The translations under genes and the position numbers were made by a program. This document shows, in pieces, positions 44,395-53,300 of a stretch of DNA of 64,000 nt. This stretch comes from Salipiger mangrovisoli (GTDB lineage: Bacteria > Pseudomonadota > Alphaproteobacteria > Rhodobacterales > Rhodobacteraceae): contig NZ_JADFFK010000011.1 of the NCBI RefSeq assembly GCF_015223355.1, forward strand, positions 124,001-188,000. The letters are read 5' to 3'. Positions within the stretch are counted from its first letter, which is position 1. Every line of letters begins with the position of its first letter. Below the pieces are notes generated by a model. It saw only the letters and a list, made by a program, of their open reading frames with translations, searched no databases and had not been told where the DNA came from.

Positions 44395-44705
44395 CTGCCC
44401 GCCACAAGCGTCACCGCGCCGCTGAGGATCGACAGGATCACGTTCCTGCTGATCAGGCCGACGCCCAGCGTGGCCGCGGCGGCGAGCAGCCGCGCGGGGT
44501 CGGTCTGGCCGCCGGTTGCGGCTGGCCAGGCCACCAGCGGCGCCACCAGCGCCGGCATCATCGCCACGGCGGTGTAGCGCAGGTGCCGGGTCAGCCATTC
44601 GGGCAGCGGGCGGTTCCCGACCAGCCCGAGGAACAGGAAGCGCAGCGTGTAGCTGCCGAACCCCAGTCCGAGGATCACCAGCCAGAGGTCTGTGCGATCG
44701 ATCAT
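44379..44705 (-). CDS. azlD: branched-chain amino acid exporter small subunit AzlD
   Basis: A 108-residue membrane protein with four hydrophobic segments. The AzlD-type start 'LWLVILGLGFGSYTLRFLFL' and 'LRYTAVAMMPALVAPL' are visible. AzlC and AzlD together export branched-chain amino acids or analogues. Its ATG overlaps the azlC stop by four bases. Its 3' end overlaps the lipoprotein gene on the other strand. Confidence 0.85.
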   Translation of the reverse strand: MIDRTDLWLVILGLGFGSYTLRFLFLGLVGNRPLPEWLTRHLRYTAVAMMPALVAPLVAWPAATGGQTDPARLLAAAATLGVGLISRNVILSILSGAVTLVAGSYWFG

Positions 44706-45403
44706 TTCTGCATCCTCCGTTCGGTCTCGGCCCCGGCGATCATGCCGAGTGCGGCGGCGCAGAGCACCCCGAGGTTGTAGGGCATCCAGGCCAGAAGCAG
44801 CGCGCCAAGCGTGGCGGTGAAGGCCGCCACCACATGCGCGCCGGTGCGCAGTGCCGGGGCGATCATCGCGAGAAAGGCGATGGGCAGCGCGAAGTCCAGG
44901 CCGAAGTCGGCGGGCACCGCCTCGCCCAGCCAGGCGCCGAGCAGGGTGAACCCGTACCAAGGCGGGCAGGTCGGGGTCATCGTCCCCAGGAAGAAGGCGA
45001 ATTTCTGGGACAGGGTCTTCCCGGGGTGACGTTCGAAATGCAGCGCCGAGGCCGCGTAGGTCTGGTCGATGAGGAAATAGGCGCCGAGCGCCCGTTTCCA
45101 CAGCGGCAGCCCGCCGAGATGCGGTGTGATTGCGGCGGAATACATCGCCATGCGCAGGTTCACCGCAAGCGCCGAGGCCAGCACGATCAGCGCCGGCACA
45201 TGCTCCTGGAGCATCTGCAGCGAGACAAACTGCGCGGCCCCGGCGATCACCACCACCGAGAAGGTGAGCGTCTCGAAGAGATTGAGCCCGGCCTCCGTGG
45301 CCAGAACCCCGAAAAGCGTGCCGAACGGCGCGATCACCAGCAGGAAGGGGAGCCCGGCGCGCACGCCTTGCCAGTAGTCGGAACTTTGGGTGGGCGCGGC
45401 CAT
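44702..45403 (-). CDS. azlC: branched-chain amino acid exporter large subunit AzlC
   Basis: A 233-residue integral membrane protein with about seven hydrophobic segments. Family blocks are 'GVRAGLPFLLVIAPFGTLFG', 'FSVVVIAGAAQFVSLQML' and 'NLRMAMYSAAI'. I started at the ATG at 45403, where the conserved N-terminal region begins; the upstream frame adds 19 unlikely residues. It forms a two-gene operon with azlD. Confidence 0.88.
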   Translation of the reverse strand: MAAPTQSSDYWQGVRAGLPFLLVIAPFGTLFGVLATEAGLNLFETLTFSVVVIAGAAQFVSLQMLQEHVPALIVLASALAVNLRMAMYSAAITPHLGGLPLWKRALGAYFLIDQTYAASALHFERHPGKTLSQKFAFFLGTMTPTCPPWYGFTLLGAWLGEAVPADFGLDFALPIAFLAMIAPALRTGAHVVAAFTATLGALLLAWMPYNLGVLCAAALGMIAGAETERRMQK

Positions 45404-45548
45404 TGTGGTCTCCGGTCGATCTGCCGGGCAAGGCCTAGCCAAGGGCCGGGGGAGATGCAATCTGCGCTGATGCAGGTTCCGGTCTGCTGCGGCGCGGGAG
45501 GTGTCAGCGCCGCAAAGCTGCCGCGAGCACCCTGGTCAGGCGTGAAGC

Positions 45549-45614
45549 AGGGGGGGCGCTGCCCCCGCCCGCCTGCGGCGGTCTCCCCCGGGATATTTGG
45601 ACCTAGAAGAAAAC
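45549..45614. repeat. intergenic GC-rich repeat, Rhodobacteraceae type
   Basis: The segment contains a GGGGGC-GCT-GCCCCC hairpin, then a Pro/Gly-like GC stretch, then CTCCCCCGGGATATTTGGACC and AGAAGAAA. I associate the last part with a common Rhodobacteraceae intergenic element. It sits 24 bases before the 3' end of the minus-strand gene at 45638 and likely contributes to its termination. Confidence 0.6.
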
Positions 45615-45637
45615 GTGCAGGCGTGCGGGCGCAGGGA

Positions 45638-46651
45638 TCAGTCGAAGGCACCGGCGACGCGACCGAGCAGCATGAAGGCGCGGGCGGTGCGGGTGTTCGA
45701 AAGCTCTGCGATCTCGCTGTCCGAGGCGGTCTCGGCGAAGCGCACGAAGGCGCGGTCGTAGAGGCGCAGGAAGTGATGCGCGGCGTCGCGGAAGATCGCG
45801 TCCTGTTTCATCCGGCCCGAGCTGAGGGCCAGTGAACTGCGGTCGCGGACCCCGCCGAGCGCGGCCACGGCGCGGCCGCGGCTGCCCTTGGCGAAGTCGC
45901 GCCAGACCTCGGGGCGGGCAAGGTCGGGGCGCAGGTCGTCCATGTAGATGCCATCCTGCGACAGCAGCGTCAGCACGTCCTGCGAGGCCTGGATGAGCTG
46001 CGCCGCCTGCCGGTCCTTCAGCGCCCGGCGCAGGGCGGCGAATCCCTCGAGATCCTCGGCCGTGTCGGGAAAATTCAGCGCCCGGATGAAGTCGGCATTG
46101 ACCAGCGGCGGCTCCAGCGCCTCGGCCGGGGTGCCGAGCGAGAGCGCCGGCTGGTCATCGGCCGGAGCGGGCGCGGCCGCCGCCGGAGCCTGAACCTGCT
46201 GCAGCGCCGCCTGGGCGGCTCGGGTCGAGCCGAGCATGGCCAGCGTGGTCTCGATCTTGCGCTGCGCTGCGCCGATCTCGTCGAGCTTGCGCGCAAGCGT
46301 GCTGGCGGAGGGGTCGTTGCGCCCGGTCTGCGCCTGGGTCAGGTAGGACTTGCGGATCGCCTCGATGGCGGCCTGCAGGCGGGTGCTTTCCTCGCGCATG
46401 ATACGCGCCGCGCGGGCGGTCAGCGCCGCCACCCAGATCATCGCGACCGGCAGGAACACCACCATGACCGCCAGCACGAAGCCCAGCCCGCCCGGCACCT
46501 CGGTGCCGAGCACGAACACGTAGCCGCCCGAGAGCAGCAGCCAGAGCAGGCTGGCCAGGAGCGCGGCGATCTCGACCGCGCTCAGGCGGCGCTTGCCGGT
46601 GCCGTCGAGCATGCCGAGCGGCGCGGAACGGCTGTCGTTGCTGTCTGCCAT
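45638..46651 (-). CDS. conserved membrane protein of unknown function
   Basis: A 337-residue protein with two adjacent membrane segments (about 26-48 and 55-78). A likely coiled coil (about 80-140, 'TRLQAAIEAIRKSYLTQAQT') and an Ala/Pro-rich linker (150-170) follow, then a conserved helical C-terminal domain ('GIYMDDLRPDLARPEVWRDF'). The pattern is a membrane-anchored cytoplasmic protein. I do not recognise a named family. It lies 28 bases downstream of greA on the same strand and may be co-transcribed. Confidence 0.7.
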   Translation of the reverse strand: MADSNDSRSAPLGMLDGTGKRRLSAVEIAALLASLLWLLLSGGYVFVLGTEVPGGLGFVLAVMVVFLPVAMIWVAALTARAARIMREESTRLQAAIEAIRKSYLTQAQTGRNDPSASTLARKLDEIGAAQRKIETTLAMLGSTRAAQAALQQVQAPAAAAPAPADDQPALSLGTPAEALEPPLVNADFIRALNFPDTAEDLEGFAALRRALKDRQAAQLIQASQDVLTLLSQDGIYMDDLRPDLARPEVWRDFAKGSRGRAVAALGGVRDRSSLALSSGRMKQDAIFRDAAHHFLRLYDRAFVRFAETASDSEIAELSNTRTARAFMLLGRVAGAFD

Positions 46652-46679
46652 GATGGGGCGCGACCCTTAGCTGCGGAGG

Positions 46680-47150
46680 TTACTTGTAGGCGATCGAGAG
46701 GATCTCGTAGCTCTTTTCGCCGCCGGGCGTGCGGACCTCGACGCTGTCGCCTTCCTCCTTGCCGATCAGGGCGCGGGCGATGGGCGACTTGATGTTGAGC
46801 AGGCCCTTCTCGATGTTGGCCTCGTGCTCGCCGACGATCTGCCAGGTCTTCTCCTCGTCGGTGTCCTCGTCGACGACGGTGACCGTCGCGCCGAATTTCA
46901 CCGAGCCCGAGAGCTTGGTCGGGTCGATCACCTCGGCCAGCGAGATCACGCCCTCGATCTCCTTGATCCGGCCCTCGATGAAGCTCTGCTTTTCGCGGGC
47001 GGAATGGTACTCGGCGTTCTCTGACAGATCGCCGTGCTCGCGCGCCTCGGCAATGGCCTTGATGATGGCGGGACGCTCGACGGACTTGAGCGTTTTCAAT
47101 TCTGTTTCGAGCGCGGTGAAGCCCGCGCGGGTCATCAGTATCTTTTCCAT
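46680..47150 (-). CDS. greA: transcription elongation factor GreA
   Basis: A 156-residue factor that rescues backtracked RNA polymerase. The N-terminal coiled coil has the tip acidic residues in '[20 protein letters not shown]'. The C-terminal FKBP-like domain ends with '[20 protein letters not shown]'. Full length for the family. It starts at the ATG at 47150, divergent from the ETF-QO gene. Confidence 0.96.
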   Translation of the reverse strand: MEKILMTRAGFTALETELKTLKSVERPAIIKAIAEAREHGDLSENAEYHSAREKQSFIEGRIKEIEGVISLAEVIDPTKLSGSVKFGATVTVVDEDTDEEKTWQIVGEHEANIEKGLLNIKSPIARALIGKEEGDSVEVRTPGGEKSYEILSIAYK

Positions 47151-47446
47151 TGAGTCTTTCCGGAACTGTCCCGGGGGCCTGTCCCCGGCCCCTTTGCGTT
47201 TGCCGTCTAAAACCATGTGTGGTCGGTTCTGGCAAGAGTGGGGATTGTCCACGTCTTTGGCAAGGGCGGGCTGCGCCTGGGGCGTCACGGGCCTGCGGGT
47301 GGTTCGCCGGGGCGGCGCTGTCCACTATTATTTTCCGAAGGTCGCGACAGATACCTTTTATGCCGCCTTTAGATTGACCTGTGCCGCGGTGCCGCGCTAC
47401 GCCAATGCGCAAGATAATTACAGCAAGCAGCCAGCGGAGGATCGGC

Positions 47447-49093
47447 ATGGCCGAAGTCGAGCGCGAGTCGATGGAATATGATGTTGTGATCGTGGGGGCG
47501 GGGCCGGCGGGGCTCTCGGCCGCGATCCGGCTGAAGCAGCTCGATGCGGATCTCTCCGTCGTTGTGCTCGAGAAGGGCTCGGAAGTGGGCGCGCACATCC
47601 TGTCGGGCGCCGTTCTGGATCCCTGCGGGCTCGACGCCCTGATTCCCGACTGGAAGGAGAAGGGCGCGCCGATCACCGTGCCCGTCCGGGAAGACAAGTT
47701 CTACCTGCTGGGCGCGGCCGGCAAGGTCACCATCCCGCACTGGCCGATGCCGAAGTTCATGTCGAACGAGGGCAACTACATCGTCTCGATGGGCAACGTC
47801 TGCCGCTGGATGGCCGAACAGGCCGAGGCGCTCGGGGTCGAGATCTTCCCCGGCATGGCCTGCTCGGAGCTGGTCTACGGCGAGAAGGGCGAGATTCGCG
47901 GCGTGGTCGCGGGCGAGTTCGGCAAGGAAGCCGACGGCACCCCCGGGCCGGGCTACGAGCCGGGCATGGAACTGCTGGGCAAATATGTCTTCCTGTCGGA
48001 GGGTGTGCGCGGCTCGCTCTCGAAGGAGGTGATCGAGAAATACAACCTTTCCGACGGTCACTGCCCGCAGAAGTTCGGCCTCGGCATGAAGGAGATCTGG
48101 GAGATCGACCCCGCCAAGCACAGCGAGGGCCGGGTCGAGCACACCATGGGCTGGCCGCTCGGGGGCAATGCCGGGGGCGGGGCGTTCATCTACCACCTCG
48201 ACAACAACCAGGTCTACGTCGGCTTCGTGGTGCACCTGAACTACAAGAACCCGCACCTCTACCCCTACATGGAGTTCCAGCGCTTCAAGCATCACCCGCA
48301 TGTGGCGGCGCTGCTCGAGGGCGGCAAGCGCGTGGCCTATGGCGCGCGGGCGATCTCCGAGGGCGGCTTCCAGTCGATGCCGAAGATGGTGGCGCCCGGC
48401 GTCGCGTTGCTGGGCTGTTCGGTGGGCATGGTCAACGTGCCGCGGATCAAGGGCAACCACAACGCCATGCTCTCGGGCAAGGCGGCGGCCGAGGCGGCTT
48501 ATGCCGCGATCAGCGCGGGCCGCGCCTCGGACGAGCTGACGGCCTATGAGACCGAGGTGCGCGAGGGCGCGATCGGCAAGGACCTGTGGAAGGTGCGCAA
48601 CGTCAAGCCGCTGTGGTCGAAGACCGGGCTGCTGGGCTCGTTGACGCTGGGCGGGCTTGACATGTGGACCAACAGCTTCGGCTTCTCGCTGTTCGGCACG
48701 GTGAAGCATGGCAAGAGCGACGCCGCCTCGACCGAGATGGCGGCGGGCCACCAGCCCATCGACTACCCCAAGCCCGACGGCAAGCTGAGCTTCGACCGGC
48801 TGACCAACGTCGCCTTCTCCTTCACCAACCACGAGGAGAGCCAGCCGGCGCATCTGAAGCTGAAGGACGCGCGGGTGCCGGTGCTCGACAACCTGCCGAA
48901 ATACGCGGGTCCCTCGCAGCGCTACTGCCCGGCGGGGGTCTACGAGTTCGTCGAGAAGGACGGCAGGACGGAGTTCGTGATCAACTTCCAGAACTGCGTG
49001 CACTGCAAGACCTGCGACATCAAGGATCCCTCGCAGAACATCACCTGGACCGTTCCGCAGGGCGGTGACGGCCCGAACTATCCAAACATGTGA
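47447..49093 (+). CDS. electron transfer flavoprotein-ubiquinone oxidoreductase
   Basis: A 548-residue inner-membrane-associated enzyme that passes electrons from ETF to ubiquinone, draining acyl-CoA dehydrogenases. The FAD site is 'DVVIVGAGPAGLSAAIRLKQ' near residue 10. The C-terminal [4Fe-4S] site uses cysteines in 'RYCPAGVYEF' and 'NCVHCKTCDIKDP', and the protein ends with 'GGDGPNYPNM', typical of the family. The start at 47447 has GCGGAGG eleven bases upstream. It supports the acyl-CoA dehydrogenases in this window and elsewhere. Confidence 0.96.
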   Translation: MAEVERESMEYDVVIVGAGPAGLSAAIRLKQLDADLSVVVLEKGSEVGAHILSGAVLDPCGLDALIPDWKEKGAPITVPVREDKFYLLGAAGKVTIPHWPMPKFMSNEGNYIVSMGNVCRWMAEQAEALGVEIFPGMACSELVYGEKGEIRGVVAGEFGKEADGTPGPGYEPGMELLGKYVFLSEGVRGSLSKEVIEKYNLSDGHCPQKFGLGMKEIWEIDPAKHSEGRVEHTMGWPLGGNAGGGAFIYHLDNNQVYVGFVVHLNYKNPHLYPYMEFQRFKHHPHVAALLEGGKRVAYGARAISEGGFQSMPKMVAPGVALLGCSVGMVNVPRIKGNHNAMLSGKAAAEAAYAAISAGRASDELTAYETEVREGAIGKDLWKVRNVKPLWSKTGLLGSLTLGGLDMWTNSFGFSLFGTVKHGKSDAASTEMAAGHQPIDYPKPDGKLSFDRLTNVAFSFTNHEESQPAHLKLKDARVPVLDNLPKYAGPSQRYCPAGVYEFVEKDGRTEFVINFQNCVHCKTCDIKDPSQNITWTVPQGGDGPNYPNM

Positions 49094-49123
49094 TTTGGGT
49101 TGTAAGCGCTGACGTTACGGAAT

Positions 49124-49153
49124 GCCCCGGCCATGTGCCGGGGCAAATTTTTT
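49124..49153 (+). terminator. rho-independent terminator after ETF-QO gene
   Basis: A perfect 8-bp GC stem (GCCCCGGC / GCCGGGGC) with a CATGT loop is followed directly by AAATTTTTT. It lies about 30 bases past the ETF-QO stop and 50 bases before the tRNA. It is the clearest intrinsic terminator in the window. Confidence 0.93.
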
Positions 49154-49203
49154 CGGATTACGGCTCTTGCACCCGGTCGCGACTTTCCGGTAAAGCGGTC
49201 GGC

Positions 49204-49293
49204 GGAGAGGTGGCCGAGTGGTCGAAGGCGCACGCCTGGAAAGTGTGTAGGCGGGGAACCGTCTCGAGGGTTCGAATCCCTTCCTCTCCGCCA
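49204..49293 (+). tRNA. tRNA-Ser (anticodon GGA)
   Basis: A 90-base tRNA with encoded CCA. The acceptor arms GGAGAGG / CCTCTCC pair perfectly. The anticodon stem CACGC / GTGTG closes the loop CTGGAAA with anticodon GGA at 49238-49240, reading UCC and UCU codons. A long variable arm (GGCGGGGAACCGTC) and the T loop GGTTCGAATCC complete the serine-type structure. Confidence 0.97.
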
Positions 49294-49700
49294 TAAACCT
49301 TGCTCTAGGCAGTGGTTTATGCGTTTGAGCCGCGGGTATGGAATTTTCTGCCCGAGCGATGCTCTTCTAGATTTTTTCAATTCAAAACCACGATCCCGTG
49401 TCTCTCGGACCCGTTTCTGCGTCGATCTGGCGAGCCGCCAAGCCTTAGTATACGCGCCGTCACGTCTGCGGCCAGCGGCTCGTGCGTAGCGGGTTGCCGT
49501 GCCCTGCGGGCCGTTGGCACTCCGCGCGGGGAGAAGTCCGTCGTGGCTCATGCGAACACCGAGAGATCCGCAGGCACGGCTCACCGGCAGTCCAGGGCGG
49601 AAAGGGATTGTGAAAATAATGTTTACCTTACGGCAATGAAACCGCTGCGCTATCATGGGGCGATCAATTTGTGATCGCGGCAACCACAAGGACGAATTTC
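49294..49700 (+). other. gene-free region after tRNA-Ser, locally AT-richer
   Basis: About 400 bases with no credible coding region. The first 100 bases are clearly less GC-rich than the surroundings (for example the stretch near 49370-49390). I looked for a repeat of the tRNA 3' end that would mark an attachment site and saw none. The promoter of the downstream Gly-rich gene must lie in the last 100 bases, where AATAATGTTTACC is visible near 49618. Confidence 0.5.
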
Positions 49701-50009
49701 ATGGAAGGTATTGCAGCTCTTATTGTTCAGGCAATTGCAGGTATGGTCGGCGGCGGCGTTGCGGGCCAGCTGGTCAAGACCGTTGGCATGGCCGTCCTGC
49801 CCAAGCTTCTGTCGGGGGCCATCGGCGGCATTCTCGGTGGCTCGGCCATTGGCGCGATCCTGGGAGGTGGCGATCCAACGGCGGCGGCCGATGCGGCGAC
49901 TGCCGCCGGGGGCATGGATATCGGGGCGCTGATCGGCCAGCTGCTGGGCGGCGCGGCCGGCGGCGGCGTTCTGACCGCGATCGTCGGGCAGTTTCTCGGC
50001 AAGAAGTGA
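49701..50009 (+). CDS. small Gly/Ala-rich hydrophobic protein, unknown
   Basis: A 102-residue protein composed largely of Gly, Ala, Ile, Leu and Val, with repeated GxxxG-type spacing ('GGIGGILGGSAIGAILGGG' is typical). It has no cysteine, few charges and no cleavable signal. Such glycine-zipper proteins can insert in membranes or self-assemble; some are toxins or bacteriocin-like, and others are harmless conserved unknowns. A Lys-Lys C-terminus follows 'IVGQFLG'. It stands alone after a tRNA gene. Confidence 0.65.
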   Translation: MEGIAALIVQAIAGMVGGGVAGQLVKTVGMAVLPKLLSGAIGGILGGSAIGAILGGGDPTAAADAATAAGGMDIGALIGQLLGGAAGGGVLTAIVGQFLGKK

Positions 50010-50280
50010 CGACGCCGGGGTAAGCCGCCTTCTGGATTGTCTGCGGGCAAAGTGCCGGAGGGCTTGTGTCCTCGGGTCCGTCTTCCCGCGGCCGCCAATG
50101 GGCGCGCCCGTGAGGCCCCTCAGGGGGCACCCACAGGTGGCCGGGCCGCGTCGATCGCTTGGCCGCGCGGCACGGGCTTGCGCCGTGGCGTGGCTTGAAC
50201 ACCGCTCGGACGGGCCGCTCCAAAACAGGCTCCTCCGTCCAGGAGGGGCAAGATCGCAGTAGTGGCGTTCGGGCGCCGGC

Positions 50281-51459
50281 TCAGGTGTCCCAGGGGCGCG
50301 GCAGCACGGCGCGGAGGGCCGTTCTGACCACGGCGATATCCTCGTTTCGCAGGCAGACCGGGTTCAAGACGAGGGAGGAGGGCGCGCGAGGGGTCTTGGC
50401 AAGATGGACCGGCGGGGACAGGGTCCGCAGCCTGCAGTCCATTTCGCAGGCCTTCGCGGGACTGGAAAAATCGATCTCAAGCAAGGGGATACGGTCAGGG
50501 TTGTCGCGATTCACGACACGGATGCGGGGCTCTGGAAGCGCGTCGGCGATCCGGTCGCAGACGCTCAGCCAGTGCGCGTGGCGCTGTGCGTCCGAAACCG
50601 AGAGGAAGTGATCGAGCGCGGCCATTAATCCGGCGATCTCATGCTTTCCCAGCTTGGCGGCGCGGCCAACCCCATGCCGGGGCAGCCCCCGGTAGCGGGA
50701 CATGTCGATGAAGCCCGCCGGGGGCGAGAACTCGGAGATCGGCAGGTCGAGGTCCAGGCATTGCAGCGCGGCTGAGGCGACAAGATCGCGTCGACCGGCC
50801 AGCATTCCGGTCCCGGCGGGCCCGCCAAGAAGCTTGCCGCCGGAGAAGACGACGAGGTCGGCCCCATCTGCAAGAAAGCGGCGCAGGTTCGCGGCGGGAG
50901 GGAGTTCCGCGGCAGCATCGACGATGATCGGCACGGCGTGCGCGCGGGCGACCGCCGCGACCTCGGCGAGCGCATCGTGATTGCCGGGCCGCGCGACGAA
51001 GAGCAGGGCGGCGCTGCGCGGGCCAAGCGCGGCGGCGTATTCCCAAGGCTCCGCATCGCGTGTGCCTGCCCCGGCCGCGGGGTCGGGCAAGCCGACCTCG
51101 ACAAGGCGCGCTCCGGCGGTGCGCAGCGCGTGGTCGTAGCCATTGCGCTGCGAGCGGGCGACGACGATCTCGCGCAGAGGGCCGGTGCGGGGCAGGGCGT
51201 TCATCCGCGCCACGTCGTCGCGCGCCAGGCAGGCGGCTGCGGCAAGCAGTAGCCCGGCGGATGCCCCGGCGGTGACAAGGCCGGATTCGGCCCCGGTCGC
51301 CCCGGCGATGCGGGCGCCGGCATCGGCGTGCAGTTCGACCATGTCGACGGCAAAGCGTTCCGCCGCGATCATCGCTTCGAGCACTCCGGGTGCAAGCGGC
51401 GCGCCGGAGAGCCGCGTCAGGGTGCCCGCCGCGTTGATGAGCCGCGCAGCGGGGCTCAT
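50281..51459 (-). CDS. SelA/DgaE-like PLP-dependent enzyme
   Basis: A 392-residue fold-type I PLP enzyme of the selenocysteine synthase-like group that includes D-glucosaminate-6-phosphate ammonia-lyase. The N-terminal 'LINAAGTLTRLSGAPLAPGV' and 'TGAESGLVTAGASAGLLLA' are characteristic. 'IIVDAAAELPP' supplies the PLP-binding aspartate and 'VVFSGGKLLGGPAGTG' the PLP lysine. It is the last gene of an ABC-transporter operon and overlaps the SDR gene by four bases. An ammonia-lyase or dehydratase acting on an amino-sugar acid is my inference. Confidence 0.75.
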   Translation of the reverse strand: MSPAARLINAAGTLTRLSGAPLAPGVLEAMIAAERFAVDMVELHADAGARIAGATGAESGLVTAGASAGLLLAAAACLARDDVARMNALPRTGPLREIVVARSQRNGYDHALRTAGARLVEVGLPDPAAGAGTRDAEPWEYAAALGPRSAALLFVARPGNHDALAEVAAVARAHAVPIIVDAAAELPPAANLRRFLADGADLVVFSGGKLLGGPAGTGMLAGRRDLVASAALQCLDLDLPISEFSPPAGFIDMSRYRGLPRHGVGRAAKLGKHEIAGLMAALDHFLSVSDAQRHAHWLSVCDRIADALPEPRIRVVNRDNPDRIPLLEIDFSSPAKACEMDCRLRTLSPPVHLAKTPRAPSSLVLNPVCLRNEDIAVVRTALRAVLPRPWDT

Positions 51460-52226
51460 CCCACGGTCAGCCGGAAATCGTTGCCCTCTGGGAGAAGCTG
51501 GCCGCCATCGACCACGATGGTGGTGCCGGTGACAAAGGCCGCCTCTTCCGAGGCGAGGTAGGTCGCGGCGGCGGCGATGTCTTTCGGCGTTCCCATGCGG
51601 CCCACGGGGATGGCGCTTTCCATGTCGCGGATGAAAGCGGCCGAGCGGTGCGCCTGCATCCCCTCTGTCAGGATATTGCCAGGCTCGATGCCGTTCACGG
51701 TGATGCCGCAGCCGGCAAATTCCAGCGCCGCGGCGCGGATGAAGCCGTTGATCCCCGCCTTGGAGGCCGAGTAGTGACCGTGCCCCGGCGAGGTCACGCG
51801 CGGTCCGGTGATCGAGGACGTCAGGACGATCCGGCCGTAGCCCTGCGCCTTCATCGGTTTCACCGCCGCCTTCGTGGCCAGGAAGCACCCGCCGAGGTTG
51901 ACGCCGAGCACGCGGTTCCACTCCTCGGGGCTGGTGTCCTCGATCAGCGTCCAGGGGTAGATGCCGGCGTTCTGCACGAGGATGTCGAGCCTGCCGTGCA
52001 GGTCGAGCGCAGCGGCGACGATGGCCTCGGCCTGCGCCGGGTCAGAAACATCCGCGTGATGATAGGACGCCCCCAGCTTCGCGGCCAGCGCCATGCCGTC
52101 CGCATCCTCCAGATCGGCGATGACGATCCTAGCGCCCTCGGCGGCGAAGCGCGTGGCGATGCCTCCGCCGATCCCCCTTGCGCCGCCGATGATGAGGGCC
52201 ACGCGCCCGTCGAGCCGACCTGTCAC
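51456..52226 (-). CDS. short-chain dehydrogenase/reductase
   Basis: A 256-residue classical SDR. The cofactor motif is 'GGARGIGGGIA' near residue 15, 'NAG' lies near 90, and the catalytic Ser/Tyr/Lys are in 'VLTSSITG' and 'HYSASKAG'. Asp in 'VIADLEDAD' suggests NAD preference. The start is a GTG at 52226 with an AGGGAG site. It is coupled on both sides by four-base overlaps within the ABC operon, so it probably oxidises or reduces the imported substrate. Confidence 0.88.
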   Translation of the reverse strand: MTGRLDGRVALIIGGARGIGGGIATRFAAEGARIVIADLEDADGMALAAKLGASYHHADVSDPAQAEAIVAAALDLHGRLDILVQNAGIYPWTLIEDTSPEEWNRVLGVNLGGCFLATKAAVKPMKAQGYGRIVLTSSITGPRVTSPGHGHYSASKAGINGFIRAAALEFAGCGITVNGIEPGNILTEGMQAHRSAAFIRDMESAIPVGRMGTPKDIAAAATYLASEEAAFVTGTTIVVDGGQLLPEGNDFRLTVG

Positions 52227-53218
52227 AGCAGTTTCTCCCTCAGTCGCAGTTTCAGCGTGTCGAGCAGCACCGCCGCCAGCACCAGCAGACCGAGGATGAC
52301 CTGGGTCCAATGCGCGGGCAGCCGCATCAGGTTGATCGCGGTGTGGATGGAATAGATCAGCAGCACGCCGGCATAGACGCCCGGCAGTTTGCCGATGCCG
52401 CCCTTCAGCGACACGCCGCCGATCACCACAGCGGCGAAGGCATTGAACAGCATGCCGGTCCCAAGGTTCGCCGTGGCCCCCGAGGTGCGGATCGCGAGCA
52501 GCCATCCGGCCAGGCCCGCGAGCGCCCCGGCGAGGATGAACGAGCTCCACAGGATTTTCGGGGCAGCAATGCCGGCGCGGTAGGTGGCTGTCTCGTTGCC
52601 GCCGACCAGCGTGACGTAGCGGCCGAACGGGGTCTTCGCCATGATGAAGGAAAAGACCACGAAGCAGAGCATCGAGATCCAGGCGAGCAGCGGGATACCG
52701 AAGATGCGCTCGACGCCGATGATGCGGATCGCGCTGTCCAGGCTCTGGGCTGACCGCCCGCCCGAGATCGCGACCACCAGCCCGCGCACCCAGATGAAGG
52801 AGGCGAGCGTGACGATGAAGGCGGACATGCCGACCTTGATCACGAAGAAGCCGTTGATGAAGCCGATGACGACGCCGACGGCGACGGCGATGGCCATCGA
52901 GACAGGGATCATCACGATGGGTGGCCCCAAGGACAGGCCAAGCCCGATGCCGGAGGAGGCGAAGAGCAGCCCGGTGACCATTGCAGCGAGCGCGGCGGTC
53001 GATTCCACCGACAGATCGAGGTGCCCGGCAATGATCACGATGGCCAGGCCGATCGCCATCACGCCGACGTAGGTGGATTGTTCGAGGATGTTGGCAAAGA
53101 TGCCGAACTGGAAGTAGTGCGGGATCGTCAGCGAGAAGATCACCAGCACGGTGATCAGCATGAGCCAGACGAGATTGTCGAGCAGGAACTCGAAGGTGCG
53201 GCGGCGCGCGGGCGTCAT
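52223..53218 (-). CDS. sugar ABC transporter permease, RbsC type (second system)
   Basis: A 331-residue membrane protein with about ten hydrophobic segments, of the ribose/xylose permease family. Motifs are 'GLAIVIIAGHLDLSVESTAA' near residue 56 and 'GGNETATYRAGI' near 197. It partners with the binding protein and ATPase encoded upstream. The ATG at 53218 lies 82 bases after the binding-protein stop, with a hairpin in between. Confidence 0.9.
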   Translation of the reverse strand: MTPARRRTFEFLLDNLVWLMLITVLVIFSLTIPHYFQFGIFANILEQSTYVGVMAIGLAIVIIAGHLDLSVESTAALAAMVTGLLFASSGIGLGLSLGPPIVMIPVSMAIAVAVGVVIGFINGFFVIKVGMSAFIVTLASFIWVRGLVVAISGGRSAQSLDSAIRIIGVERIFGIPLLAWISMLCFVVFSFIMAKTPFGRYVTLVGGNETATYRAGIAAPKILWSSFILAGALAGLAGWLLAIRTSGATANLGTGMLFNAFAAVVIGGVSLKGGIGKLPGVYAGVLLIYSIHTAINLMRLPAHWTQVILGLLVLAAVLLDTLKLRLREKLL

Positions 53219-53256
53219 CGGGGGCCTTTCGCAGAGATCAGCAAGGGGAGAGAGGC

Positions 53257-53277
53257 GCCGGACCAACGCTGGTCGGC
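53257..53277 (-). terminator. intercistronic hairpin after second binding-protein gene
   Basis: An inverted repeat of about eight pairs (GCCG-GACCA / TGGTC-GGC, one bulged base) lies between the binding-protein stop and the permease start. It lacks a T tract and may limit read-through so that binding protein is made in excess. Confidence 0.45.
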
Positions 53278-53300
53278 CCGGCACCCTGCGCAAGCGCCTT

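Noticed and set aside
49294-49700. Genomic island attachment site at tRNA-Ser
   Set aside because: No direct repeat of the tRNA 3' end, no integrase and no mobility gene within the window.
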